Assembly: GCF_003312425.1 (NCBI RefSeq)
Contig: NZ_QNUX01000008.1
Span: 62,001-126,000 of the forward strand
Length of the DNA: 64,000 nucleotides
Reading direction: 5' to 3'
Origin: Flavobacterium psychrolimnae
GTDB taxonomy: Bacteria; Bacteroidota; Bacteroidia; Flavobacteriales; Flavobacteriaceae
The position numbers and the translations under genes were made by a program. Below the pieces are notes generated by a model, which searched no databases, had not been told where the DNA came from, and saw only the letters and a list, made by a program, of their open reading frames with translations. This document shows, in pieces, positions 43,876 to 52,888 of this stretch. The number at the start of each line of letters is the position of its first letter. Position 1 is the stretch's first letter.

Positions 43876-46497
43876 ATGTCTGAAGGAGAAAAGTTAATTC
43901 CTATTAACATTGAAGATGAAATGAAAACGGCTTACATCGATTATTCGATGTCAGTAATTGTATCAAGAGCGCTTCCAGATGTTAGAGATGGCTTGAAACC
44001 AGTACATCGAAGAGTACTATTTGGAATGCATGATTTAGGAGTTAACTCCAGATCAGCCCACAAAAAGTCTGCAAGAATTGTTGGGGAAGTTCTTGGTAAA
44101 TATCACCCTCACGGTGACACCTCAGTTTATGATGCCATGGTTCGTATGGCTCAGGAATGGAGTATGCGTTATTTATTAATAGATGGTCAGGGTAACTTCG
44201 GTTCTGTAGATGGTGATAGTCCTGCAGCAATGCGTTATACAGAGGCTAGAATGCGTAAGATTTCGGAAGAAATTTTAGCGGATATAGATAAAGAAACGGT
44301 TGATTTTAAATTAAATTTTGATGATACGTTAGAAGAGCCAACTGTTATGCCAACGCGTGTTCCTACCTTATTAATAAATGGGGCAACAGGAATTGCGGTA
44401 GGTATGGCGACAAATATGCCACCTCACAACTTAACGGAAGTGATTAACGGTACGTTAGCTTTCATGGATAATAATGATATTGAGGTAGACGAGTTGATGA
44501 CGCATATCAAAGCTCCTGATTTTCCTACTGGTGGTATAATATATGGATATGAAGGCGTTCGTGAAGCTTTCAAAACTGGAAGAGGTAGAGTCGTAATGCG
44601 TGCCAAAGTTGGTTTTGAAGAAGTAGATGGTCGTGAGTGCATAATTGTTACCGAAATTCCGTATCAAGTCAATAAAGCCGATATGATTAAGCGTACAGCT
44701 GATTTGGTAAATGACAAAAAAATTGATGGAATTGCGAATATCCGGGATGAATCGGATAGAAACGGGATGCGTATCGTTTATATTTTAAAACGTGATGCTA
44801 CACCAAACGTAGTTTTGAATACACTTTATAAATTTACACAATTACAATCTTCGTTTAGTGTAAATAATATTGCCATTGTAAAAGGGCGTCCGCAAATGTT
44901 GAATCTGAAAGATCTGATTCATTATTTTATCGAGCACCGTCACGATGTAGTAACTCGCAGAACGCAATTCGAATTGAAAAAAGCGGAAGCAAGAGCGCAT
45001 ATATTAGAAGGTTTGATTATTGCTTCGGATAATATTGATGAAGTAATTGCTTTAATAAAAGCTTCAAAAAGTACTGAAGAAGCAAGAGAAAAATTAATCG
45101 AAAGATTTAAATTATCAGATATTCAATCTCGTGCTATCGTAGAAATGCGTTTACGTCAATTAACCGGTCTGGAACAAGATAAGTTAAGAACAGAATACGA
45201 TGAAATCATGAAGTTAATAGAGCATTTGAAAGCTTTATTAGCAGATGTAAACTTGAGAATTGCTTTAATTAAGGAAGAATTGACTGAAATCCGTGATAAA
45301 TATGGAGATGAACGTCGTTCTCAAATTGAGTATTCTGGTGGTGATGTAAGTATTGAAGATTTAATTGCCGATGAAAATGTGGTAATTACCATTTCACATG
45401 CAGGTTATATTAAACGTACGAACCTTACGGAATACAAAACTCAGAACAGAGGTGGAGTTGGACAAAAAAGTGCAGGAACAAGAGATCAGGATTTCTTAGA
45501 GCACATGTTTGTGGCAACGAATCATCAATATATGATGTTCTTTACTCAAAAAGGAAAATGTTTCTGGATGCGTGTTTATGAAATACCGGAGGGAAGTAAA
45601 ACGGCTAAAGGAAGAGCAATTCAAAACTTGGTTAATATTGAAAGTGATGATAAAGTAAAAGCGTTTATCTGTACTCAGGATTTAAAAGATCAAGATTACA
45701 TAAAAAGCCACAACCTTATTATGGTAACCAAAAAAGGTCAGGTTAAGAAAACATCTTTAGAGAAATATTCTAAACCTAGAGTTAATGGAGTTGCTGCAAT
45801 CACTATTAAAGAAGGCGATGAATTATTGGAAGCAAAATTAACCAATGGTGAAAGTCAAATTATTTTGGCCGTGAAATCTGGAAAATTAGTTCGTTTTGAA
45901 GAAACTAAAACGCGTCCGATGGGAAGAACAGCTTCAGGAGTTCGCGGAATTACACTAAAAGATGATACTGACGAAGTTATTGGCATGGTTACTGTAAATG
46001 ACATGAACAGCGAAATATTAGTAGTTGCTGAAAATGGATACGGAAAACGTTCTAGCCTTGATGAGTACAGAATCACAAATCGTGGTGGTAAAGGAGTTAA
46101 AACCTTAAATATTACCGAGAAAACAGGTAAGCTGATTTCGATTAATGCGGTTACTGATGCGGACGATTTGATGATTATTAATAAATCTGGATTAACAATC
46201 AGAATGGCTGTTGAAGATTTAAGAGTAATGGGACGTGCAACGCAAGGTGTGAAATTGATCAACATTAAAGGAAACGATTCGATTGCTGCTGTTACAAAAG
46301 TAATGAAAGACGATGTAGCGGAAGTAGTTGTTGATGAAGACGGAAATATTGTTGAATCTGAAGCTATCGAAAGAGTGAAGCCGGTTCTGGAAGTTCTTGA
46401 GGACGAAGGTGTAGAAGAGGACGATGATGAAGATGAAACCGAAGAAGATGACGCTGAGGATGAAACTGAAGAAGACGATTCTGACGACGAAGCATAA
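43876..46497 (+). CDS. gyrA: DNA gyrase subunit A
   Basis: The DNA-cleaving subunit of gyrase. The 873-residue protein has the winged-helix breakage domain with catalytic Tyr121 in AAMRYTEAR, coiled-coil arms and a C-terminal beta-pinwheel with the GyrA box region [12 protein letters not shown] / [11 protein letters not shown]. The quinolone region reads [17 protein letters not shown]; the position equal to E. coli Ser83 is Thr82 here and that equal to Asp87 is Asp86. The last 35 residues are almost all Asp/Glu, a long acidic tail. Length matches the family. It is followed 46 nt later by a TPR-protein gene. Confidence 0.97.
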   Translation: MSEGEKLIPINIEDEMKTAYIDYSMSVIVSRALPDVRDGLKPVHRRVLFGMHDLGVNSRSAHKKSARIVGEVLGKYHPHGDTSVYDAMVRMAQEWSMRYLLIDGQGNFGSVDGDSPAAMRYTEARMRKISEEILADIDKETVDFKLNFDDTLEEPTVMPTRVPTLLINGATGIAVGMATNMPPHNLTEVINGTLAFMDNNDIEVDELMTHIKAPDFPTGGIIYGYEGVREAFKTGRGRVVMRAKVGFEEVDGRECIIVTEIPYQVNKADMIKRTADLVNDKKIDGIANIRDESDRNGMRIVYILKRDATPNVVLNTLYKFTQLQSSFSVNNIAIVKGRPQMLNLKDLIHYFIEHRHDVVTRRTQFELKKAEARAHILEGLIIASDNIDEVIALIKASKSTEEAREKLIERFKLSDIQSRAIVEMRLRQLTGLEQDKLRTEYDEIMKLIEHLKALLADVNLRIALIKEELTEIRDKYGDERRSQIEYSGGDVSIEDLIADENVVITISHAGYIKRTNLTEYKTQNRGGVGQKSAGTRDQDFLEHMFVATNHQYMMFFTQKGKCFWMRVYEIPEGSKTAKGRAIQNLVNIESDDKVKAFICTQDLKDQDYIKSHNLIMVTKKGQVKKTSLEKYSKPRVNGVAAITIKEGDELLEAKLTNGESQIILAVKSGKLVRFEETKTRPMGRTASGVRGITLKDDTDEVIGMVTVNDMNSEILVVAENGYGKRSSLDEYRITNRGGKGVKTLNITEKTGKLISINAVTDADDLMIINKSGLTIRMAVEDLRVMGRATQGVKLINIKGNDSIAAVTKVMKDDVAEVVVDEDGNIVESEAIERVKPVLEVLEDEGVEEDDDEDETEEDDAEDETEEDDSDDEA

Positions 46498-46543
46498 TTA
46501 AAAAAGAAGAACAAGAATAATTATTAAACAAACAGAGAATATT

Positions 46544-47812
46544 ATGAAAGGTAAATATGTATTACTAGCATCAGCGTTATTGATATCAGTAGCTACTTTT
46601 GCTCAAAAAGATCAAATTAAAGCAGCTGAAAAGGCGCTTAAAGGTGGAAAATCTCAAGAGGCGGTGACCATTTTGATGGAAGCAGAATCTTTAATAGCTA
46701 ATGCTCCAGATGCTGAAAAAGCACAGTTTTTCTTTGTAAAAGGAAATTCTTTATTGGATTTAGCAAACAAGAATGTTGATGCCAATACGAATCTTTCGCT
46801 TGCTGCAAAAGCGTATCAAGATTTAATTGCAGCTGAAAAAGCTTCTGGGAAAGTAAAATTCTCAACACAAGCTGCAGCTTCAATTACAGATATTAAATTC
46901 AAATTAATTAATGGTGCAATTGCTGATTCAAAAGTGGATAAACATTCAGATAGTGCTAAAAAATTATATGATGCTTATTTATTAGACAAAAAAGACACTA
47001 TCAATTTGTATTATGCAGCTTCAACGTATGTTAATGCGAAAGAATATGACAAAGCACTTGAGTTGTATGATAATTTGAAAACGTTAAACTATTCTGGAAA
47101 AGGTACCAGTTATTTTGCTGTAAATAAATTAACTACACAAGAAGATTTTTTTACTACTGCTCAAGAAAGAGATAAAATGGTAAAATTAGGAACTCATGAG
47201 AAGCCAAGAACTGAAGTTGTTCCTTCTAAAAGAGGTGAAATTTATAAGAATATGGCTTTGATTTTAGTGGAAAAAGGTAAGACTGAAGAAGCTAAAAAAG
47301 CAATTTCTGAAGCGAGATTAGCAAATCCTGAGGATACTTCTTTGACTTTGACAGAGGCTAATCTTTATTTAGAAACTAAAGATTTTGACATGTACAAGAA
47401 GTTAATTGCTGAAGTATTGGAAAAAAATCCAAACGACGTAGAATTGATTTTTAACCTTGGAGTATTAAGTGCAAATGCTAAGAATACTGCCGAAGCGGAG
47501 AAATATTACAAAAGAGTTATTGAAATTAACCCTAAATACATCAATGCTTATATCAATCTAGCTGCAATGAAGTTAGAGAATGAGAAAGTGATTATTGATG
47601 AAATGAACAAATTGGGGACTTCTGCAAAGGATATGAAGCGTTATGATGAATTAAAAAAGAAAAGAGAAGAGCTTTTTAAAGCAACGATTCCTTATCTTGA
47701 AAAAGCAGTTGAATTAGATTCAAAAAATTCAGATGTTTCCAAAACTCTTTTAGGAGTTTACAGCGCATTAGAAATGACTGCAGAATACAAAGCATTGAAA
47801 GCGAAAATGTAA
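46544..47812 (+). CDS. Periplasmic TPR-repeat protein
   Basis: A 422-residue protein with a signal peptide (about 1-21, ending TFAQ) and several tetratricopeptide repeats, clearest in KALELYDNLKTLNYSG, EEAKKAISEARLANPEDTSLTLTEANLYLE and AEKYYKRVIEINPKYINAYINLAAM. Such proteins are protein-binding scaffolds; the partner is unknown. It follows gyrA by 46 nt on the same strand and ends at a terminator shared with the converging NlpC/P60 gene, so it is probably co-transcribed with gyrA, which is common in Flavobacteriaceae. Confidence 0.9.
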   Translation: MKGKYVLLASALLISVATFAQKDQIKAAEKALKGGKSQEAVTILMEAESLIANAPDAEKAQFFFVKGNSLLDLANKNVDANTNLSLAAKAYQDLIAAEKASGKVKFSTQAAASITDIKFKLINGAIADSKVDKHSDSAKKLYDAYLLDKKDTINLYYAASTYVNAKEYDKALELYDNLKTLNYSGKGTSYFAVNKLTTQEDFFTTAQERDKMVKLGTHEKPRTEVVPSKRGEIYKNMALILVEKGKTEEAKKAISEARLANPEDTSLTLTEANLYLETKDFDMYKKLIAEVLEKNPNDVELIFNLGVLSANAKNTAEAEKYYKRVIEINPKYINAYINLAAMKLENEKVIIDEMNKLGTSAKDMKRYDELKKKREELFKATIPYLEKAVELDSKNSDVSKTLLGVYSALEMTAEYKALKAKM

Positions 47813-47830
47813 TATTTGCTTTAAAGTACA

Positions 47831-47863
47831 AAAAAACCTGTCTAATTTTAGACAGGTTTTTTT
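47831..47863. terminator. Bidirectional terminator between TPR and NlpC/P60 genes
   Basis: AACCTGTCTA (47835-47844) pairs with TAGACAGGTT (47849-47858), with A-run to the left and T-run to the right. It serves both converging genes. Confidence 0.88.
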
Positions 47864-48623
47864 ATACAATTTTTTTAATGACTCTTAATTTGTGTGTATG
47901 CTTATTTGTCTCTGCATTAAAAATTCCTAAATGATCCAAACGATCTATTCGAACTTTTCCACTGGCATGAATGATGTAATTATCAGCCATTATAATTCCT
48001 ACATGGATGATATTACCTTCTTCATTGTCAAAAAAAGCTAAATCGCCAGGTTCACTTTCTTCAATAAAACTTAAGGCTTCTCCTTGTGAAGATTGTTGTG
48101 AAGCATCACGAAGTAATTTGAATCCATTGAGCTTATATACCATTTGAGTAAAACCCGAACAATCGATACCAAAAGGAGTTTTTCCTCCCCAAAGATATGG
48201 AGCATTCAAATACATGAAGGCAGTATTTATCAAGCTTTCTTTGCTTTTTTCTCCACTGGTTTTAGTTCCTTCAAAATCAAAATTAGAAGTGTTTATCTCG
48301 TTATGATTCAGAAAAGATAAAGAAGAACCAAGAGGAATTGGTATCAGCTGATTATTTGGTGTACTGATATATTCAATTAAGTCTGCATTTAAAATAATAG
48401 CTTCGCTAGATAATTGATGGTAACTAGTTTCTGAAATCAGTTGTAATTGTTTGGAATCTATCCAGCCTTCATAGCTGTCGTATTGTGTCCTGATTCTGGA
48501 CCATTGTCTCAATTGTTCTAAAATTTCAAAATGTTCACCAAATAAAACTTGAGAAACGATTTCGCTTCTGTCACTCGGTTCAAAGCGAAGCGGGATTATG
48601 GCTAAATTACAAATTCCGAACAT
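47862..48623 (-). CDS. NlpC/P60 (C40) peptidoglycan hydrolase with SH3-like domain
   Basis: A 253-residue protein predicted to cut gamma-D-glutamyl peptide bonds in peptidoglycan stems. The N-terminal half (about 1-110) is an SH3b-like wall-binding part (PLRFEPSDRSEIVSQVLFGEHFEIL, WSRIRTQYDSYEGWI). The C-terminal half is NlpC/P60: nucleophile Cys155 in PFGIDCSGFTQMVY, then GDLAFFDNEEGNIIHVGIIMAD with the His, and a third polar residue downstream. No signal peptide is visible (starts MFGICNLAII), so export is uncertain. A single gene that converges with the TPR gene. Confidence 0.93.
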   Translation of the reverse strand: MFGICNLAIIPLRFEPSDRSEIVSQVLFGEHFEILEQLRQWSRIRTQYDSYEGWIDSKQLQLISETSYHQLSSEAIILNADLIEYISTPNNQLIPIPLGSSLSFLNHNEINTSNFDFEGTKTSGEKSKESLINTAFMYLNAPYLWGGKTPFGIDCSGFTQMVYKLNGFKLLRDASQQSSQGEALSFIEESEPGDLAFFDNEEGNIIHVGIIMADNYIIHASGKVRIDRLDHLGIFNAETNKHTHKLRVIKKIV

Positions 48624-48644
48624 TTAGGTTTTTTTAGTAGTTAA

Positions 48645-48685
48645 AAAGTAAGAGTTACAAGTTTATAATTTATAACTCTTACTTT
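48645..48685 (-). terminator. Intrinsic terminator of the thiolase gene
   Basis: AAAGTAAGAGTTA (48645-48657) pairs with TAACTCTTACTTT (48673-48685), 13 bp perfect; UUUUUAAC follows on the minus strand. Confidence 0.75.
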
Positions 48686-48693
48686 ATAAATGT

Positions 48694-49881
48694 TTAAGCT
48701 CTTTCGATTACAATTGCAGAAGCACCGCCACCGCCATTGCAAATTGCAGCTGCACCGATAGTTCCATTATTTTGTTCTAAAACATTGATTAAAGTAACAA
48801 TTATTCTAACTCCTGAACAACCAAGTGGATGCCCTAAAGATACAGCGCCACCATTTACATTTACTTTCCTGTCCTCTAATCCTAAAATTTTAGAATTAGC
48901 CAGACCTACAACAGCAAATGCTTCATTAAATTCAAAATAATCAACATCACTAATCGCTATTCCTGCTTTTTCCAATGCTTTTGGAATTGCTTTTGCAGGG
49001 CTTGTAGTAAACCATTTTGGTTCTTGAGCTGCATCAGCATATCCTTTGATGTATGCCAAAGGTTTTAATCCTAAAGCGTTAGCTTTTTCCTCACTCATTA
49101 GGATTACTGCTGCTGCACCATCGTTTATTGTAGATGCGTTTGCGGCAGTTACTGTTCCGTCTTTTGTAAAAACAGCATTCAATGAAGGTATTTTGTCTAA
49201 TTTTACATTAGAGAATTCTTCGTCTTTAGAAACGATGATAGGATCACCTTTTCTTTGTGGAACTGGAACAGGAACAACTTCATTGTCAAATTTCCCAGAT
49301 TCCCATGCTTTAGCACTACGCTCATACGATTGAATTGCGAAGTTATCTTGATCTTCGCGAGTAAAGTTATATTCTGCAGCACATAAGTCAGCACACACTC
49401 CCATAGCGCTGTTATCGTAAGCATCAGTAAGTCCATCTTTCTGCATTCCGTCAATCATGGATGCAGGACCAAATTTAGTTCCATTTCTTAAATGCATATA
49501 ATGTGGAATTAAACTCATGTTTTCCATACCACCGGCAACCACAATTTCGGCATCACCACATTGAATCGCCTGCGCGCCCAACATAACTGCCTTCATTCCT
49601 GAAGCACATACTTTATTTACTGTGGTGCAGGCAACGGTATTAGGTAAACCGGCAAAAATTGCAGCTTGTCTGGCAGGAGCTTGTCCTACGCCAGCTTGAA
49701 CTACATTACCCATAAATACTTCATCAATTAAATTTGGATCTAATTTTATTTTGTCCAATGCGCCTTTAATAGCAACTGCACCTAATCTTGGAGCGGTAAC
49801 TGTAGACAATCCCCCCATAAAACTTCCGATAGGTGTTCTAACGGCAGAAACGATAACAACTCTTTTGTTCATGACTTTCAT
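48694..49881 (-). CDS. Acetyl-CoA acetyltransferase (thiolase)
   Basis: A 395-residue thiolase that condenses or splits acetoacetyl-CoA, or acts in fatty acid breakdown. Active-site Cys in NKVCASGMKAVMLG, then EFNEAFAVVGLAN (family E-N-E-A-F), the His in NGGAVSLGHPLGCSG and the second Cys in AICNGGGGAS. The sequence fits the biosynthetic AtoB-like type (about 390-395) more than FadA. A second ATG (49872, MNKRVVIVSAVRTPIG) is an equally good start. A possible -7 box TAAATTTG is at 49906-49899 on the minus strand. Confidence 0.95.
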   Translation of the reverse strand: MKVMNKRVVIVSAVRTPIGSFMGGLSTVTAPRLGAVAIKGALDKIKLDPNLIDEVFMGNVVQAGVGQAPARQAAIFAGLPNTVACTTVNKVCASGMKAVMLGAQAIQCGDAEIVVAGGMENMSLIPHYMHLRNGTKFGPASMIDGMQKDGLTDAYDNSAMGVCADLCAAEYNFTREDQDNFAIQSYERSAKAWESGKFDNEVVPVPVPQRKGDPIIVSKDEEFSNVKLDKIPSLNAVFTKDGTVTAANASTINDGAAAVILMSEEKANALGLKPLAYIKGYADAAQEPKWFTTSPAKAIPKALEKAGIAISDVDYFEFNEAFAVVGLANSKILGLEDRKVNVNGGAVSLGHPLGCSGVRIIVTLINVLEQNNGTIGAAAICNGGGGASAIVIERA

Positions 49882-50036
49882 AATGTTAGTTTATGTAGCA
49901 AATTTAAACTTTTTTATACAATTTCATATTTTGATACTGAGTTTATCTTTTTTATATTTATTTTTATTCTATATGTTTGATTGTGAAGCTTTTTTATAAA
50001 AATGATAAAAAAGATTAAAAAAAAGCCTTCAAATAG

Positions 50037-50067
50037 TTGTGAGAAGTCTAAAGATGTCTTAAATTTG
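50037..50067 (+). promoter_or_regulatory. Bacteroidota-type promoter of the tRNA cluster
   Basis: TTG (50037-50039), 20 nt, TAAATTTG (50060-50067), a full match to the consensus, placing the start around 50072, about 30 nt before tRNA-Ser. It is the best promoter match in the window and supports the others. Confidence 0.75.
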
Positions 50068-50100
50068 CAACCGCAAAACAGGACACGTTTTCTTGAGCTT

Positions 50101-50184
50101 GGAGGGGTGCCAGAGTGGTAATGGAGCAGTTTGCTAAACTGTCATCGAGTAATCGGTGCCAGGGTTCGAGTCCCTGTCCCTCCG
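50101..50184 (+). tRNA. tRNA-Ser (anticodon GCU)
   Basis: Acceptor GGAGGGG (50101-50107) pairs with TCCCTCC (50177-50183), discriminator G at 50184. Anticodon loop TTGCTAA gives GCU (serine, AGC/AGU codons). The variable arm is long, as expected for tRNA-Ser; T-loop GTTCGAGT. CCA is not encoded. Confidence 0.95.
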
Positions 50185-50206
50185 CTTTTTAATTTTTTGT
50201 TTTTTT

Positions 50207-50281
50207 CGGGGTGTAGCGTAGCTCGGTTATCGCGCCTGCTTTGGGAGCAGGAGGCCGCAGGTTCGAATCCTGCCACCCCGA
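50207..50281 (+). tRNA. tRNA-Pro (anticodon UGG)
   Basis: Acceptor CGGGGTG (50207-50213) pairs with CACCCCG (50274-50280), discriminator A at 50281. Anticodon stem CCTGC/GCAGG with loop TTTGGGA gives UGG (proline). Short variable loop, T-loop GTTCGAAT. CCA is not encoded. Confidence 0.95.
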
Positions 50282-50302
50282 CTAATTTTTTCCAAGAGCA
50301 AT

Positions 50303-50376
<74 letters not shown>

Positions 50377-50380
50377 CTTA

Positions 50381-50412
50381 AACCGATACTTTTATTAGTA
50401 TCGGTTTTTTTG
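50381..50412 (+). terminator. Terminator of the tRNA cluster
   Basis: AACCGATACT (50381-50390) pairs with AGTATCGGTT (50397-50406), then a T-run. It lies 5 nt after tRNA-Arg, so the three tRNAs are one transcript. Confidence 0.92.
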
Positions 50413-50470
50413 TTTTTTATAGTTTCTAAAATCCCAAAAAAATGTTTTATTTTTATAAAAAATAGTATTC

Positions 50471-51130
50471 ATGACTTCCTACTTAAAACCATTTATAATT
50501 CTATCTTCTCTTTTTTGTATTGTTTCTTGCAAGTCGCAAACTATCATTGTGGATACTCAAGAAAAAAATAGTGTGATTATCAATGATACTACATTTGTAA
50601 ATTTAAAAGAGTATAGTCAAGATTTTGAATATGACATGAAGTATGCGACGGATGATAATTTCCTGAAATCAAAAGTGTACGACTGTGCGGAATGTTTTTT
50701 AAGATTAAAAACGGTTACAGCGCTTGTGGAAGCAAATTCGAAATTCATGGAAAAAGGATATAAAATCAAAATTTTTGATTGTTATCGTCCTTTAGATATT
50801 CAGAAAAAAATGTGGAAAATTGTTTCAAACCCAAAATATGTAGCAAATCCGGCAAAAGGCTCGATACATAATAGGGGTGGAGCCGTTGATATTACTCTTG
50901 TTGACCGTAACGGAAAGGAACTGGATATGGGAACTTCCTTCGATTTTTTTGGAGAGGAAGCAAGCCATAATTATCCAAATGTTTCAGAAGAAGTGAAGCA
51001 AAATAGAATCCTTTTAAAAAATATTATGACAACTACTGGATTCAATTCTTTTGATTCCGAATGGTGGCATTACAACTTAAAGTTGGGATTGAATGATGCG
51101 GTCTCAAATGTTAAATGGGAATGTAAATAA
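50471..51130 (+). CDS. D-alanyl-D-alanine dipeptidase, VanX/DdpX-like lipoprotein
   Basis: A 219-residue zinc dipeptidase that splits D-Ala-D-Ala. Signal peptide with lipobox-like FCIVSC (Cys20). Family motifs: KIFDCYRPLDIQKKMW (Arg contact), the zinc motif SIHNRGGAVDIT (S-x-H-x(6)-D), and EWWHYN with the catalytic Glu and third zinc His. VanX itself is cytoplasmic; this lipoprotein form most likely works in the periplasm on peptidoglycan-derived dipeptide, not in glycopeptide resistance. There are no vanH/vanA genes nearby. Single gene. Confidence 0.9.
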   Translation: MTSYLKPFIILSSLFCIVSCKSQTIIVDTQEKNSVIINDTTFVNLKEYSQDFEYDMKYATDDNFLKSKVYDCAECFLRLKTVTALVEANSKFMEKGYKIKIFDCYRPLDIQKKMWKIVSNPKYVANPAKGSIHNRGGAVDITLVDRNGKELDMGTSFDFFGEEASHNYPNVSEEVKQNRILLKNIMTTTGFNSFDSEWWHYNLKLGLNDAVSNVKWECK

Positions 51131-51134
51131 GTAT

Positions 51135-51701
51135 CTATTCAATACATTTTAAGGACTCAATGAAATAGGTTTCGGGATTGTAAGTTTCGTTTGTTAGTTC
51201 AGATTTAAACTCTTTTTTGAAGACATAATCTTCGGTATCTGTCAAATATTTAATTCGCATCAGTGATACAGGAGATTTTTTCAGTTCTTCAAAGCTGTCT
51301 TTCATAAACATGAAAATACCGGAATTAATTCTGTTGTCAAATCCTTTTTCATCACGTATCATGGTACCGCAATTTTCTTGATCAATATGAATCAACGTGA
51401 TTATTTTTCCATTATTTAACTGTAAAAATAATTTCGAATTTTTATCAAAACAATTCGCTTTCAAAAAGTCTTTACTTTTTTGGATGATTTGAACGCTTAA
51501 TGTTGGTAAATCATCTGTTAATGCCAAAGAATAAAAAATATAACTGGAATTTCCGGCAAAATTTTTCTCGCTAATCATGTAGTCCTTCGTTGATTTGTAA
51601 GTACCTAAAGAATCGGTGACATTTGTACTGTAATCACAAGGTTTTTGAGCAAATATATTTAAGGAGAATAACAATAAAGTCAGTGCAATTAGATGTTTCA
51701 T
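51135..51701 (-). CDS. Secreted protein of unknown function
   Basis: A protein of 188 residues from the ATG at 51701 (MKHLIALTLLLFSLNIFAQ, a clear signal peptide). A longer start at 51722 would overlap the upstream methyltransferase gene and put seven residues before the signal peptide. The rest is mixed alpha/beta with no recognisable motif; it has two cysteines near residue 100-115 region (KANCFDKNS, ENCGTMIR) that might pair. It follows the methyltransferase gene by 2 nt, so it is co-transcribed with it and the AI-2E transporter gene. Confidence 0.75.
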   Translation of the reverse strand: MKHLIALTLLLFSLNIFAQKPCDYSTNVTDSLGTYKSTKDYMISEKNFAGNSSYIFYSLALTDDLPTLSVQIIQKSKDFLKANCFDKNSKLFLQLNNGKIITLIHIDQENCGTMIRDEKGFDNRINSGIFMFMKDSFEELKKSPVSLMRIKYLTDTEDYVFKKEFKSELTNETYNPETYFIESLKCIE

Positions 51702-51703
51702 TT

Positions 51704-52888
51704 TTATGATATTTTGGTGCAAATTAAAACAATTTTATGATTATTTTCATCGGTTGTGAAAAAACAATAGCTATTTCCTCCCTCTTTAATTTTCCATTTT
51801 TTCCGAATACTTTCTACACTATCTGGAAAATTCCGTGTGGTTATATTTGCTTGTGTGTTTTCTAAAAAGGATTTCATTTCCGATTTGTTGTACGAGAAAA
51901 TTTTTTGAATTTCAAAAACACGCCCTGGAAAAGATTTGATTTCAGTCGAAGTGTATAAATGGGAGTGTTTGTGCAGTTTATTTAAGTTGTAAAAGGAACT
52001 CACAGCATCGAATCCGCCGGATTTCATTATCGCGCTATTGGGTTCGTAAAGATATTTTTGTGGCAAACTGAACGTTGAAGAATTAGATTCTTCATTCAAA
52101 ATAAATTCAAAAGTGTGTGATTTATCTTTTGTTTTGTTTATTGTTTTTATAGTTGTATTGCCAGAAAAAGATTTGTGGATTTCCCATAATAACTCTTTAA
52201 CTTCGTTATCGATGGCTATAATATGAATCGTTTTTACATGTTGTAATTCAGATAATCCGGCTGAAATATCCAGCAATGGAGCAGTTTTTATTAAAATTGC
52301 CTCAGTATTTTTAAAATAAAAATCTAAATTTTCAGGAACATTAGGCAAGCAATCTTTAAGCAGAAATACTTTTCCTTTGGCATCATTTCGTCTGGATGGA
52401 TCAATGTAAATCCAGTCCCATTTTTTATTTAAAATTTGTAAAATATCTAAACTATCACCTGAATAACAAGTAATATTTGAAACATTTAATTGTTCAAAAT
52501 TATGTTTTACAACAGTTGATAATTCAGAATTGATTTCGCAATGGGCGACATTCTTTATTTTTTCTGCAAAATAATAATCGTCTACACCAAAACCTCCCGT
52601 TAAATCAATTAAACTTTCGCCAGAAACAATGGAAGCTTTATATTGAGCTGTTTTTTGAGATGAAGTTTGCTCTATCGAAATTTTACTGGGATAAATAATA
52701 TTTTTGGTGTTGAACCAAATCGATAATTTATCTTTTGCTTTTGTTTTAGCTTCAATTTGGTTCAAAATACGAATCCAATCCACCTCAGGAAATGGATTTT
52801 TTTGAAGTGCTAATTTCGAAATGCTTGTGCCAATATTCGCATTGATAAATGCTTGTATTTCGGGATTTAGAAGCAGTAAATCCAACAT
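51704..52888 (-). CDS. Class I SAM-dependent methyltransferase with THUMP-like domain
   Basis: A 394-residue protein. The middle holds the SAM-binding core: SLIDLTGGFGVDDYYFAEK (motif I), AHCEINSELSTVV (motif II), and WIYIDPSRRNDAKGKVFLLKDC with a D-P-S-R-R active-site-like motif. The last third looks like the THUMP-like domain described for this family. Substrate is unknown; RNA is likely because of the THUMP link (inference). It begins at the last base of the AI-2E transporter gene (52888), so the two overlap by one base. Confidence 0.85.
   Translation of the reverse strand: MLDLLLLNPEIQAFINANIGTSISKLALQKNPFPEVDWIRILNQIEAKTKAKDKLSIWFNTKNIIYPSKISIEQTSSQKTAQYKASIVSGESLIDLTGGFGVDDYYFAEKIKNVAHCEINSELSTVVKHNFEQLNVSNITCYSGDSLDILQILNKKWDWIYIDPSRRNDAKGKVFLLKDCLPNVPENLDFYFKNTEAILIKTAPLLDISAGLSELQHVKTIHIIAIDNEVKELLWEIHKSFSGNTTIKTINKTKDKSHTFEFILNEESNSSTFSLPQKYLYEPNSAIMKSGGFDAVSSFYNLNKLHKHSHLYTSTEIKSFPGRVFEIQKIFSYNKSEMKSFLENTQANITTRNFPDSVESIRKKWKIKEGGNSYCFFTTDENNHKIVLICTKIS

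Noticed and set aside
45855..46514. 219-codon minus-strand ORF over the gyrA 3' end
   Set aside because: A Ser-rich mirror of the acidic GyrA tail (GAA/GAT repeats read in reverse); no protein-like features of its own.
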